Assembly (NCBI RefSeq): GCF_018137985.1
Contig: NZ_CP073084.1
Location: 2,108,001 to 2,172,000 of the forward strand
Reading direction: 5' to 3'
From: Streptococcus oriscaviae
Lineage (GTDB): Bacteria; Bacillota; Bacilli; Lactobacillales; Streptococcaceae
Length of the DNA: 64,000 nucleotides
Shown here: in pieces, positions 1 through 6,970 of the stretch
Layout of the letters: every line of letters begins with the position of its first letter
How positions within the stretch are numbered: the stretch's first letter is position 1
Notes under the pieces: generated by a model
What the model saw: the letters and a program-made list of their open reading frames with translations, nothing else
Told to the model about the DNA's origin: nothing
Databases searched by the model: none
Position numbers and translations under genes: made by a program

Positions 1-79
1 CTAATTCAAGACAGTTCATCTTACTGAATACTTGTGTATAACATTCTAACTGAAACCAAACGATAGAAAAGGAAACAAT

Positions 80-1126
80 ATGTCAAAACAAACCTTGATT
101 TTATTATATGGTGGTCGTTCAGCCGAGCGGGAAGTATCCGTCTTGTCAGCTGAAAGTGTCATGCGAGCGGTCAATTACGATACATTTTTTGTGAAGACCT
201 ACTTTATCAGTCAAAGCGGTGAGTTTGTAAAGACGCAGGAGTTTGCCACAACTCCGTCAACTGATGTGAAGCTCATGACCAATCAAACTTTCGATGAACG
301 TCAGGTTGTCAAACCTAGCGATATTTACGAAGAAAATGCGGTGGTCTTTCCAGTCCTTCATGGTCCTATGGGGGAGGATGGCTCCATTCAAGGCTTCTTA
401 GAAGTATTGCGGATGCCTTATGTGGGCACCAATATTTTGGCTTCTGCGGTAGCCATGGATAAAATCACGACCAAACGCGTCCTGGAATCAGCAGGAATTG
501 CACAAGTTCCCTACCTTGCTGTGATTGAAGGGGAAGATTTGGAAGAGCGTCTTGCTGCTATTGAAGCGACCCTGACCTATCCCGTTTTTGTCAAGCCTGC
601 CAACATGGGTTCAAGTGTCGGCATCTCAAAAGCTGATAATGCAGAGCAACTGCAAGTAGCCCTTGATTTGGCCTTCAAATACGACAGCCGTGTCTTGGTG
701 GAGCAAGGAGTTGTTGCGCGTGAGATTGAAGTGGGGCTTTTGGGAAATGCTGACGTGAAAACCACACTTCCGGGTGAGGTAGTGAAAGACGTTGCCTTTT
801 ATGATTACGATGCCAAATACATTGATAACAAGATTACTATGGAAATTCCTGCTAAGATTGATCAGAAGGTTATGGATATCATGCGTGACAATGCAGCCAG
901 AGCCTTTCGTGCAATCGGTGGTTGTGGCCTATCCCGCTGCGATTTCTTCCTAACAGAAGAAGGAGAGGTTTTCCTCAATGAGCTCAATACCATGCCAGGT
1001 TTCACCCAGTGGTCTATGTACCCTCTGCTTTGGGCAAATATGGGGCTTGCGTACCCTGATTTAATCGAAGAGTTGGTTCGTTTGGCCAAGGAAATGTTTG
1101 AAAAACGAGAAAGCCACCTTATCTAA
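80..1126 (+). CDS. ddl: D-alanine--D-alanine ligase
   Basis: Cytoplasmic ATP-grasp ligase that joins two D-alanines for the peptidoglycan stem peptide. The 348 residues match the usual family length. Visible motifs are [11 protein letters not shown] near the N-terminus, [12 protein letters not shown] around residue 94, the ATP-grasp segment [14 protein letters not shown], and [10 protein letters not shown] near the C-terminus, which carries metal and substrate ligands. The start follows an AAAGGAAA ribosome site. murF, which uses the D-Ala-D-Ala product, lies 1.3 kb downstream, so this is a cell-wall precursor neighbourhood. The end overlaps a GAAAGCC/GGCTTTC hairpin. Assignment is by motif recognition and is secure. 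Confidence 0.97.
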   Translation: MSKQTLILLYGGRSAEREVSVLSAESVMRAVNYDTFFVKTYFISQSGEFVKTQEFATTPSTDVKLMTNQTFDERQVVKPSDIYEENAVVFPVLHGPMGEDGSIQGFLEVLRMPYVGTNILASAVAMDKITTKRVLESAGIAQVPYLAVIEGEDLEERLAAIEATLTYPVFVKPANMGSSVGISKADNAEQLQVALDLAFKYDSRVLVEQGVVAREIEVGLLGNADVKTTLPGEVVKDVAFYDYDAKYIDNKITMEIPAKIDQKVMDIMRDNAARAFRAIGGCGLSRCDFFLTEEGEVFLNELNTMPGFTQWSMYPLLWANMGLAYPDLIEELVRLAKEMFEKRESHLI

Positions 1127-1136
1127 GGGGGCTTTC
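1109..1136 (+). terminator. Hairpin at the end of ddl
   Basis: GAAAGCC (1109-1115) pairs with GGCTTTC (1130-1136) across the ddl stop codon. The U-run is poor (CCTAAT), so it may be a weak terminator or a processing stem before the OsmC-like gene. Confidence 0.4.
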
Positions 1137-1160
1137 CTAATCTATCGCAAAGGAGAACTC

Positions 1161-1535
1161 ATGTACCAGTCACATGTCAAGGGTTTGGAACTGTTTAAAG
1201 CCCAAGCAGAAGGTTATGGTAATCCCATTACCACCTTTGGTCGAACTCAAGAGGGCGAAACCCCAGTCAGCCTCGTTAACATTGCTCTTGCAGCCTGTGT
1301 TACGATGTGTGTTCAAGGCTACTATGCCAGTCAGGAACAAAAGAAACAGGTGCCAGTGGAAGTTGGATGCCACCATTTTGAAGATGGGTTTCATCTGCGT
1401 ATTTTTTTGGAACAAGAAATTGGAGCCGCTCAGCAAGAGAAAATTCTAGCCTACATAGATACCAAGTGTAAGGTAAAGGCCCTACTGCGAGAAGACCTCC
1501 AATATACAATTGAATTTGCGGTGTTGGATGATTAA
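1161..1535 (+). CDS. OsmC/Ohr family protein
   Basis: Small 124-residue OsmC-like protein. Family members reduce organic hydroperoxides through two cysteines or are uncharacterised. Recognisable are the N-terminal GLELFKAQAEGYGNPITTFG region, TPVSLVNIALAACVTMC with the helix cysteine, and a second cysteine in DTKCKVKALLRE. The start at 1161 was chosen because AGGAG (1151-1155) sits six bases upstream; a longer in-frame reading from 1098 would overlap ddl and lacks such a site. It follows ddl by 34 bases and may be cotranscribed. The substrate is unknown, and whether both cysteines act as a peroxidatic pair cannot be decided here. Confidence 0.85.
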   Translation: MYQSHVKGLELFKAQAEGYGNPITTFGRTQEGETPVSLVNIALAACVTMCVQGYYASQEQKKQVPVEVGCHHFEDGFHLRIFLEQEIGAAQQEKILAYIDTKCKVKALLREDLQYTIEFAVLDD

Positions 1536-1537
1536 GC

Positions 1538-1558
1538 TCCCCTGTAAACTCAGTAAAA
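1538..1558. repeat. Direct repeat copy 1 flanking an accessory gene
   Basis: TCCCCTGTAAACTCAGTAAAA, only three bases after the OsmC-like stop, recurs at 2369-2390 with one substitution and one extra C. The two copies bracket the 1579-2307 gene. Confidence 0.7.
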
Positions 1559-1578
1559 GCCACGATGCGGAGGGTAGT

Positions 1579-2307
1579 TTGAAAAACCAACGGTTAAAAA
1601 ATGTTTTTGTCATAGTCATCATCGTCACGACCCTGTTTCTGCTTTCTAAAGTTTTAAATTATTACAATCAAAAGAGTATATATCATTCACTAGACAATGT
1701 ATTCTTAGAAATGAACTATGCAGAGGTAGATAGTGGGTCCTTGGAAGGTTTACCAGATTTGAGTACTGTTTTAGAAAGTTCGCAATCATTTAGAGAACCG
1801 GATAGAATAACAGAGTTGCCCGTCCTTGTTAATGACCCTGATGGAGGAGAGGTATCTATATTTGTTGGTCTGGAACAAGCGTTCAGTATTGAGTATTCAA
1901 AAAAATTAGGGAATGATACTTATTTATATATAGACTATGAGTATAGGGATAAGAAATTGCTAGGAAGCATTGAAATTTCTAATTCAAATAGTTCTTTAGT
2001 ATGGGCTAAGTCTGACTATTGGATAGATAAAAAAAGGGGTGAAGCGGTCAATCTGCAAGAATACTTAGAGAGTGCCTATTGGTTTTCTTCCTCCAAAGGC
2101 CTCCCTACTTTGCAACTAACTGAAAAAGAAGAACTATTAAATTATTTAAAACCATATGGTATAGATGCTACTTGGTTAAGGGAAAAATCATCCTATATTT
2201 TGAATGATGTCGTTCTCAAGACTTGGTTTGAAAAGGGGAGTCAACGCTATTCGTTTGACAATCTTGGAAATGTTAAAATTGTTCGGTCATCGATAATGTC
2301 TCAGTAA
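1579..2307 (+). CDS. Hypothetical membrane-anchored protein
   Basis: I do not recognise a family. From TTG 1579 the product is 242 residues: a short basic start (KNQRLKN), one hydrophobic segment (about residues 8-24, VFVIVIIVTTLFLLSKVL) and a soluble outer part rich in acidic and aromatic residues. TTG 1579 was chosen because GGAGGG (1569-1574) lies just upstream; ATG 1510 is inside the previous gene. Codon use is more AT-rich than the neighbouring ddl and murF. The gene sits between direct repeats of the intergenic sequence, which suggests recent gain. A small cell-surface or bacteriocin/immunity-type accessory role is possible but is not shown by any motif. Confidence 0.6.
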   Translation: MKNQRLKNVFVIVIIVTTLFLLSKVLNYYNQKSIYHSLDNVFLEMNYAEVDSGSLEGLPDLSTVLESSQSFREPDRITELPVLVNDPDGGEVSIFVGLEQAFSIEYSKKLGNDTYLYIDYEYRDKKLLGSIEISNSNSSLVWAKSDYWIDKKRGEAVNLQEYLESAYWFSSSKGLPTLQLTEKEELLNYLKPYGIDATWLREKSSYILNDVVLKTWFEKGSQRYSFDNLGNVKIVRSSIMSQ

Positions 2308-2368
2308 TACTAAGAAATGACGTATTTGGAAATAGGAGTCCTGTTTTACAAGGAAGTCTAAGGTGGGT

Positions 2369-2390
2369 TCCCCCTGCAAACTCAGTAAAA
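2369..2390. repeat. Direct repeat copy 2 flanking an accessory gene
   Basis: TCCCCCTGCAAACTCAGTAAAA (first base 2369) matches 1538-1558 except for C/T and one extra C. It immediately precedes the murF promoter, so the ancestral order was probably OsmC gene, one copy, murF promoter. Confidence 0.7.
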
Positions 2391-2393
2391 AGA

Positions 2394-2402
2394 TGGTATA
2401 AT
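2394..2402 (+). promoter_or_regulatory. Extended -10 promoter of murF
   Basis: TGGTATAAT is an extended -10 (TGn-TATAAT, hexamer 2397-2402). The -35 about 17 bases upstream (TGCAAA-like) is weak, as is common with extended -10 promoters. Confidence 0.7.
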
Positions 2403-2405
2403 AGG

Positions 2406-2435
2406 GAGTGCTTACTGGCACTCTTTTTTGAGTGC
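2406..2435 (+). terminator. Overlapping hairpins in the murF leader
   Basis: GAGTGC (2406-2411) pairs with GCACTC (2418-2423), followed by six T. The same GCACTC can instead pair with a second GAGTGC at 2430-2435. The left arm starts at or before the expected transcription start, so upstream read-through would be terminated while murF transcripts would lack most of that arm. Confidence 0.5.
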
Positions 2436-2452
2436 GAAAGATTGGAGAGATT

Positions 2453-3817
2453 ATGAACTTACATCTACATGAAATTGCCTCCGTTTTGAAGGCCAAAAAT
2501 GATGTCACCCGTTATCCAGACTGCACCCTGAACAAGGTTGAATTTGACAGTCGTCTGATTGAACAGGGCGATCTCTTTGTTCCGCTTAAGGGAGCGCGTG
2601 ATGGCCATGACTTTATCCCTATTGCGTTTGAAAAAGGCTGCGCAGTGACCGTATCTGAGAAAAATCTGGATGTTCCCCATATCTTAGTTGATGACTGTCT
2701 GGCTGCGCTGCAAGAATTAGCGGCCTACTACTTAGCAAAAACAGGTATGGAAGTCATTGCAGTCACAGGTTCAAATGGTAAAACCACAACCAAGGACATG
2801 ATTCATGATGTCCTAGCTACAACCTATAAGACCTACAAGACCCAAGGCAACTACAATAATGAAATCGGTTTGCCCTACACCATTCTTCACGCACCTGAGG
2901 ACACAGAAAAGCTGGTTTTGGAAATGGGACAGGATCACTTGGGGGATATTCATTTGTTATCTGAAATTGCCAAACCAAGTCTATCCGTTATTACCCTATT
3001 TGGTGAGGCCCATCTGGAATTTTTTGGTTCCAGAGAAGAAATCGCCAAAGGCAAACTTCAGATTGCCGACGGGATGGCTCCGAGAGGCAAGCTCCTGCTT
3101 CCGGCTGATCCAATAGCAGATGCCTTTCTCCCTGAAAAACAAGAGCTGATTCGCTTTGGAGACCATTCAGACTTGCAGGTGACAAGCCTAGTCGAGTCAA
3201 AAGATAGCCTGACCTTTACGGTTAATTTTATGGATGGGGAGATTTACCTACCCGTAACAGGCAAATACAATGCGACCAACGCCATGTTGGCTAGCTATGT
3301 CGGCAAGTGGCTGGGAGTGCCAGATGAGGCCATTCGGTCTGCCCTAGCCAATCTGCAGCTGACCCGTAATCGGACAGAATGGAAGAAGGCAGCAACTGGC
3401 GCGGATATTCTCAGCGATGTTTACAATGCCAACCCAACAGCAATGCGTTTGATTTTAGAAACCTTTTCCAGCATTCCTGCCAATGAAGGTGGAAAGAAAA
3501 TCGTTGTTTTGGCAGATATGAAGGAGTTGGGTCAAGAGTCGGTTGCTCTACATGAAGGGATTATCAGCAGTCTGTCACCAACTGTTTTAGATACCCTTAT
3601 CTTCTATGGGGAAGCTATTGAAGGCTTGGCTCAGTTGGCTAGCCAGATCTTTCCAACAGACAAGGTCCACTTTTTCAAAAAGGACGGACAGATAGATCAG
3701 TTTGACGACTTGCTCCAAGAAGTCAAGAATGTCCTTGGTGACAAGGATCAAATCCTGCTTAAAGGTTCAAACTCGATGAACTTGGCCAAGCTAGTAGAGG
3801 AACTTGAAAAAGGCTAA
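2453..3817 (+). CDS. murF: UDP-MurNAc-tripeptide:D-Ala-D-Ala ligase
   Basis: Cytoplasmic Mur ligase that adds D-Ala-D-Ala (made by Ddl) to the UDP-MurNAc-tripeptide. The 454-residue length is normal. The ATP loop TGSNGKTTTKD is near residue 104, followed by NYNNEIGLP, EMGQDHLGDI (Mur-ligase glutamate/histidine block) and, in the last third, YNANPTAMR. The C-terminal ligase domain ends with LLKGSNSMNLAKLVEEL. Start 2453 has GGAGAG eight bases upstream; the in-frame GTG at 2432 lies in the hairpin leader. It has its own promoter at 2394-2402. Confidence 0.97.
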   Translation: MNLHLHEIASVLKAKNDVTRYPDCTLNKVEFDSRLIEQGDLFVPLKGARDGHDFIPIAFEKGCAVTVSEKNLDVPHILVDDCLAALQELAAYYLAKTGMEVIAVTGSNGKTTTKDMIHDVLATTYKTYKTQGNYNNEIGLPYTILHAPEDTEKLVLEMGQDHLGDIHLLSEIAKPSLSVITLFGEAHLEFFGSREEIAKGKLQIADGMAPRGKLLLPADPIADAFLPEKQELIRFGDHSDLQVTSLVESKDSLTFTVNFMDGEIYLPVTGKYNATNAMLASYVGKWLGVPDEAIRSALANLQLTRNRTEWKKAATGADILSDVYNANPTAMRLILETFSSIPANEGGKKIVVLADMKELGQESVALHEGIISSLSPTVLDTLIFYGEAIEGLAQLASQIFPTDKVHFFKKDGQIDQFDDLLQEVKNVLGDKDQILLKGSNSMNLAKLVEELEKG

Positions 3818-3834
3818 ACAGGGGAGGAAGGAAG

Positions 3835-4527
3835 ATGAGTGATTTTTTAACGAGGCAGCAAACTGTACCACCGCCTATTTCCTTGTTTTGGTTTACAATC
3901 ATGATGCTCTTGCTGGTAATTTTGGGCTATGCCAGCTGGAAATACCACGACAATCCGCGATTTGTCAAGCTGTTTCGTTGCTTACAGCTACTTCAGCTAG
4001 CCTGTCTTTATTTATGGTACATTTCTTATCAGATTCCATTGGCAAACAGCCTGCCTTTCTATCATTGCCGCATGGCTATGTTTGCCTTGCTCTTATGTCC
4101 GAAAGGGTCCAAGGTAAGGTATTATTTTTCTCTGCTCGGGCTTAGTGGTGCGATTTTTGCCTTGGGGTATCCAGTATTTGACCCCTATGATTTTCCGCAT
4201 ATCACCAGTTTTTCATTCTTACTGGGGCACTATGCTCTCTACGTCAACAGTCTAAACGATTTGTTGCAGCCGGCTAAGGGAAAAATCTTGTCGATAAAGG
4301 AAATCGTTGGCTACACCTTGCTGATGAATGCCTGTCTGGTTGCTGTCAACCTCCTAACTGGAGGAAATTACGGCCTACTCAGCCGCTCGCCAATTATCCA
4401 AAGTCAGGATTTGGTCTTGAATTATGTTCTGATTTCTGCAGTTTTGATTGGTACTCTGCTGCTCTTTGATTGGATTTTCAATCATCAGCACCTGCTAGAG
4501 AGATTAAAAAAGCAAGTAAAAAACTAG
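3835..4527 (+). CDS. TIGR02206/YwaF-like integral membrane protein
   Basis: 230-residue polytopic membrane protein with about six to seven hydrophobic segments. The pattern PFYHCRMAMFALLL, GLSGAIFALGYPVFDPYDFPH and SFLLGHYALYVNS is typical of the TIGR02206/YwaF family of unknown function. It starts 17 bases after murF with GGAGGAAGGAAG before the ATG, so it is probably read with murF. Conserved His and Asp residues in membrane segments suggest transport or an intramembrane reaction, but no substrate is known. Confidence 0.8.
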   Translation: MSDFLTRQQTVPPPISLFWFTIMMLLLVILGYASWKYHDNPRFVKLFRCLQLLQLACLYLWYISYQIPLANSLPFYHCRMAMFALLLCPKGSKVRYYFSLLGLSGAIFALGYPVFDPYDFPHITSFSFLLGHYALYVNSLNDLLQPAKGKILSIKEIVGYTLLMNACLVAVNLLTGGNYGLLSRSPIIQSQDLVLNYVLISAVLIGTLLLFDWIFNHQHLLERLKKQVKN

Positions 4528-4581
4528 ACTTTTCCTTGTAAGAGTTAGGCTCTTAAAACAGCTAATCTGCTGCCGAAAATA

Positions 4582-4610
4582 TTGAAAAAATCATTGAAAT
4601 TGAGTATACT
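4582..4610 (+). promoter_or_regulatory. Promoter of prfC
   Basis: TTGAAA (4582-4587), 17-base spacer, TATACT (4605-4610). It gives a leader of about 75 bases before prfC. Confidence 0.75.
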
Positions 4611-4632
4611 AGATAAGATTGAGGAGGCAGGC

Positions 4633-4656
4633 ATGGTGGATGTTCAAGCTGTTTAG
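4633..4656 (+). CDS. Seven-codon leader ORF (MVDVQAV) before prfC
   Basis: A perfect AGGAGG (4622-4627) sits five bases before ATG 4633, which opens a seven-codon frame ending in TAG. It lies between the prfC promoter and prfC, 35 bases upstream of the prfC start. The ribosome site is stronger than that of prfC itself (AAAGGAAA). Because the downstream gene encodes release factor 3, a translated uORF with a termination step is a plausible control device. This is inference; translation is not proven. Confidence 0.4.
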   Translation: MVDVQAV

Positions 4657-4691
4657 CTCTGCTTTTCTCCAAAAAGAAAAAGGAAACAATT

Positions 4692-6236
4692 ATGTCAGTA
4701 CAAGAAGAAATTAAGAAACGCCGAACCTTCGCGATTATCTCCCACCCGGACGCGGGGAAGACCACCATTACTGAGCAGCTGCTCTATTTTGGGGGAGAAA
4801 TTCGTGAAGCGGGAACAGTTAAGGGCAAGAAGACGGGAACCTTTGCCAAGTCTGACTGGATGGATATTGAGAAGCAGCGAGGAATCTCGGTGACCTCATC
4901 TGTCATGCAGTTTGATTACGCGGGCAAGCGGGTCAATATCCTGGATACGCCTGGACACGAGGATTTCTCTGAGGATACCTATCGGACTCTGATGGCGGTG
5001 GATGCGGCAGTTATGGTCGTGGACTCTGCTAAGGGTATCGAGGCCCAGACCAAAAAACTCTTTGAAGTTGTCAAACACCGCAATATCCCTGTCTTTACCT
5101 TTATCAACAAGCTAGACCGTGATGGACGGGAGCCGCTGGATCTATTGCAGGAACTGGAAGAAGTGCTGGGTATCGCAAGTTACCCTATGAACTGGCCTAT
5201 CGGGATGGGGAAATCCTTTGAAGGCCTTTATGATCTCCACAATCAACGCTTAGAACTCTACCGCAAGGAGGAGCGCTTTGCAAACTTGGAGGATGGTGAA
5301 CAGCTCTTTGGCAACAATCCTTTCTACGCCCAAGTTCTGGAGGATATTGAACTTCTTCAAGAGGCTGGAAATGAATTTTCTAGGGAAGCTATTTTGGAAG
5401 GGAACCTGACGCCAGTCTTCTTTGGCTCGGCCCTGACCAACTTCGGTGTGCAGACCTTCTTGGATACTTTCTTGGAATTTGCTCCAGAACCTCACGGCCA
5501 TAAGACGACTGAGGGAGAGGTGATTGACCCGCTCAATAAAGACTTCTCAGGCTTTGTCTTTAAAATTCAAGCCAATATGGACCCTCGCCACCGCGACCGG
5601 ATCGCCTTTGTGCGCGTGGTTTCGGGTGAATTTGAGCGCGGAATGGCAGTCAACTTACCTCGTACAGGTAAGGGAGCCAAGCTCTCCAACGTGACCCAGT
5701 TTATGGCAGAATTCCGCGAAAATGTGGAAAATGCAGTAGCGGGTGATATTATCGGGGTTTACGATACAGGAACCTATCAGGTAGGTGATACCCTGACCGT
5801 TGGAAAAAACAAGTTCGAGTTTGAGCCTCTGCCAACCTTCACCCCAGAAATCTTTATGAAGGTTTCTGCGAAAAATGTGATGAAACAAAAATCCTTCCAT
5901 AAGGGGATTGAGCAGCTGGTGCAGGAGGGAGCCATTCAGCTCTACAAGAATTACCAAACAGGCGAGTATATGCTAGGTGCTGTCGGCCAGCTCCAGTTTG
6001 AAGTTTTTAAACACCGCATGGAGGGCGAGTACAACGCCGAGGTGGTCATGACCCCTATGGGCAAAAAGACTGTCCGTTGGATTAAGCCAGAAGACCTGGA
6101 TGAGCGTATGTCATCAAGCCGCAACATCCTAGCCAAAGACCGCTTTGACCAACCCGTCTTCCTCTTTGAAAACGACTTTGCTCTGCGCTGGTTCGCGGAT
6201 AAGTATCCAGATGTAGAGTTGGAAGAGAAGATGTAA
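4692..6236 (+). CDS. prfC: Peptide chain release factor 3 (RF3)
   Basis: GTPase that removes RF1/RF2 from the ribosome after peptide release. At 514 residues it has normal length. The G motifs are clear: SHPDAGKTT (about residue 18), a GIS switch I (QRGISVTSS), [11 protein letters not shown] and NKLD. The C-terminal half carries the RF3-specific domains ([22 protein letters not shown]). It has its own promoter at 4582-4610 and a leader with a short ORF. The stop codon lies within the first of three hairpins that follow. Confidence 0.97.
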   Translation: MSVQEEIKKRRTFAIISHPDAGKTTITEQLLYFGGEIREAGTVKGKKTGTFAKSDWMDIEKQRGISVTSSVMQFDYAGKRVNILDTPGHEDFSEDTYRTLMAVDAAVMVVDSAKGIEAQTKKLFEVVKHRNIPVFTFINKLDRDGREPLDLLQELEEVLGIASYPMNWPIGMGKSFEGLYDLHNQRLELYRKEERFANLEDGEQLFGNNPFYAQVLEDIELLQEAGNEFSREAILEGNLTPVFFGSALTNFGVQTFLDTFLEFAPEPHGHKTTEGEVIDPLNKDFSGFVFKIQANMDPRHRDRIAFVRVVSGEFERGMAVNLPRTGKGAKLSNVTQFMAEFRENVENAVAGDIIGVYDTGTYQVGDTLTVGKNKFEFEPLPTFTPEIFMKVSAKNVMKQKSFHKGIEQLVQEGAIQLYKNYQTGEYMLGAVGQLQFEVFKHRMEGEYNAEVVMTPMGKKTVRWIKPEDLDERMSSSRNILAKDRFDQPVFLFENDFALRWFADKYPDVELEEKM

Positions 6237-6330
6237 CAACAGTCCGGGGGACTGTTGTTAGTTGGAGATGAGAGCCGACGAGAGTCGGCTTACCAATGGC
6301 TAAGGTTCAGTGAACCTTTTCTAGTTGGAA
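6234..6330. repeat. Array of three perfect hairpins after prfC
   Basis: Hairpin 1 has a perfect 12-bp stem (6234-6245 with 6249-6260) that includes the prfC TAA. Hairpin 2 is AGCCGAC (6273-6279) with GTCGGCT (6284-6290). Hairpin 3 is AAGGTTC (6302-6308) with GAACCTT (6312-6318). AGTTGGA occurs directly after hairpin 1 and again after hairpin 3. None has a proper U-run. This looks like a small structured repeat element rather than a single terminator; genome-wide recurrence cannot be checked here. Confidence 0.6.
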
Positions 6331-6367
6331 ACAGGCATTGACAGCAGTTCTTTGGTTTTAGAATGAG

Positions 6368-6390
6368 CCTTGTGAAAGCAAGGTTTTTTT
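6368..6390 (+). terminator. Rho-independent terminator downstream of prfC
   Basis: CCTTG (6368-6372) pairs with CAAGG (6379-6383) and is followed by seven T. Confidence 0.75.
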
Positions 6391-6444
6391 ATGCAAAGGT
6401 TAGGAAAATTTGATATACTGATAAAAAAATAAAGGAGTCATATC

Positions 6445-6828
6445 ATGGGTTTATTTTCAGGTTTGATGGGCAATGCTTCACAGAAATCCAATGAAGCAGT
6501 TGAGCAGGAATTGGAGGCAATTTTGATTGAGGGCGAGCAGGTGCAGCTAGCTTACAGTCTGGTTAGGGATTTGATTGTCTTTACAGATTATCGCTTGATT
6601 TTGGTTGATAAGCAAGGGATGACCGGCAAGAAGGCTTCCTACAAGTCCTTACCTTACGGTTCTATTTCTCGTTTTACGGTCGAAACATCTGGTCACTTTG
6701 ATATGGATGCGGAGTTGAAGATTTGGATTTCTTCGGCTCTTGAACCAGCAGAAGTGTTGCAATTTAAGAGTGATCGCAATGTGATTGACATCCAGAAAGC
6801 CTTGGCGGCTGCTGTATTGATTAAGTAG
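6445..6828 (+). CDS. PH domain-containing protein (bacterial PH/DUF1696 type)
   Basis: 127-residue cytoplasmic protein made almost entirely of one bacterial pleckstrin-homology-like domain. The motif DLIVFTDYRLILVDKQG and the closing ISRFTVETSGHFDMDAELKIW are characteristic of this family (YvbH/YozO-like). The biological role is unknown; no membrane segment is present. It stands alone between terminators, with AAGGAG before the ATG and a TATACT-type -10 near 6414. Confidence 0.8.
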   Translation: MGLFSGLMGNASQKSNEAVEQELEAILIEGEQVQLAYSLVRDLIVFTDYRLILVDKQGMTGKKASYKSLPYGSISRFTVETSGHFDMDAELKIWISSALEPAEVLQFKSDRNVIDIQKALAAAVLIK

Positions 6829-6896
6829 GAATAGAGAGCTTCGGCTTTCTATTTTTTATGCGCGTCTGTTTTTCATCTGTTTTTTTAATTTTTTGC

Positions 6897-6946
6897 TTGC
6901 CAAAAGTGCAATTAAAAAGTATACTAGTTAATTATTAACTAATTAA
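6897..6946 (+). promoter_or_regulatory. Promoter with two AdcR-like zinc boxes
   Basis: TTGCCA (6897-6902), 17-base spacer, TATACT (6920-6925). Two sequences resemble the streptococcal AdcR consensus TTAACYRGTTAA: TATACTAGTTAA (6920-6931, over the -10) and TTAACTAATTAA (6935-6946, one mismatch). AdcR is the MarR-family zinc repressor, so zinc limitation should induce the downstream lipoprotein. Confidence 0.7.
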
Positions 6947-6970
6947 GTAAATAACAAAAAGGAGAAACTG

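Noticed and set aside
1..79. End of an upstream gene before ddl
   Set aside because: No convincing coding end or terminator is visible in the first 79 bases; only a TATAAC-like -10.
1098..1160. Upstream ATG for the OsmC-like gene
   Set aside because: It overlaps ddl and lacks a ribosome site; ATG 1161 follows AGGAG.
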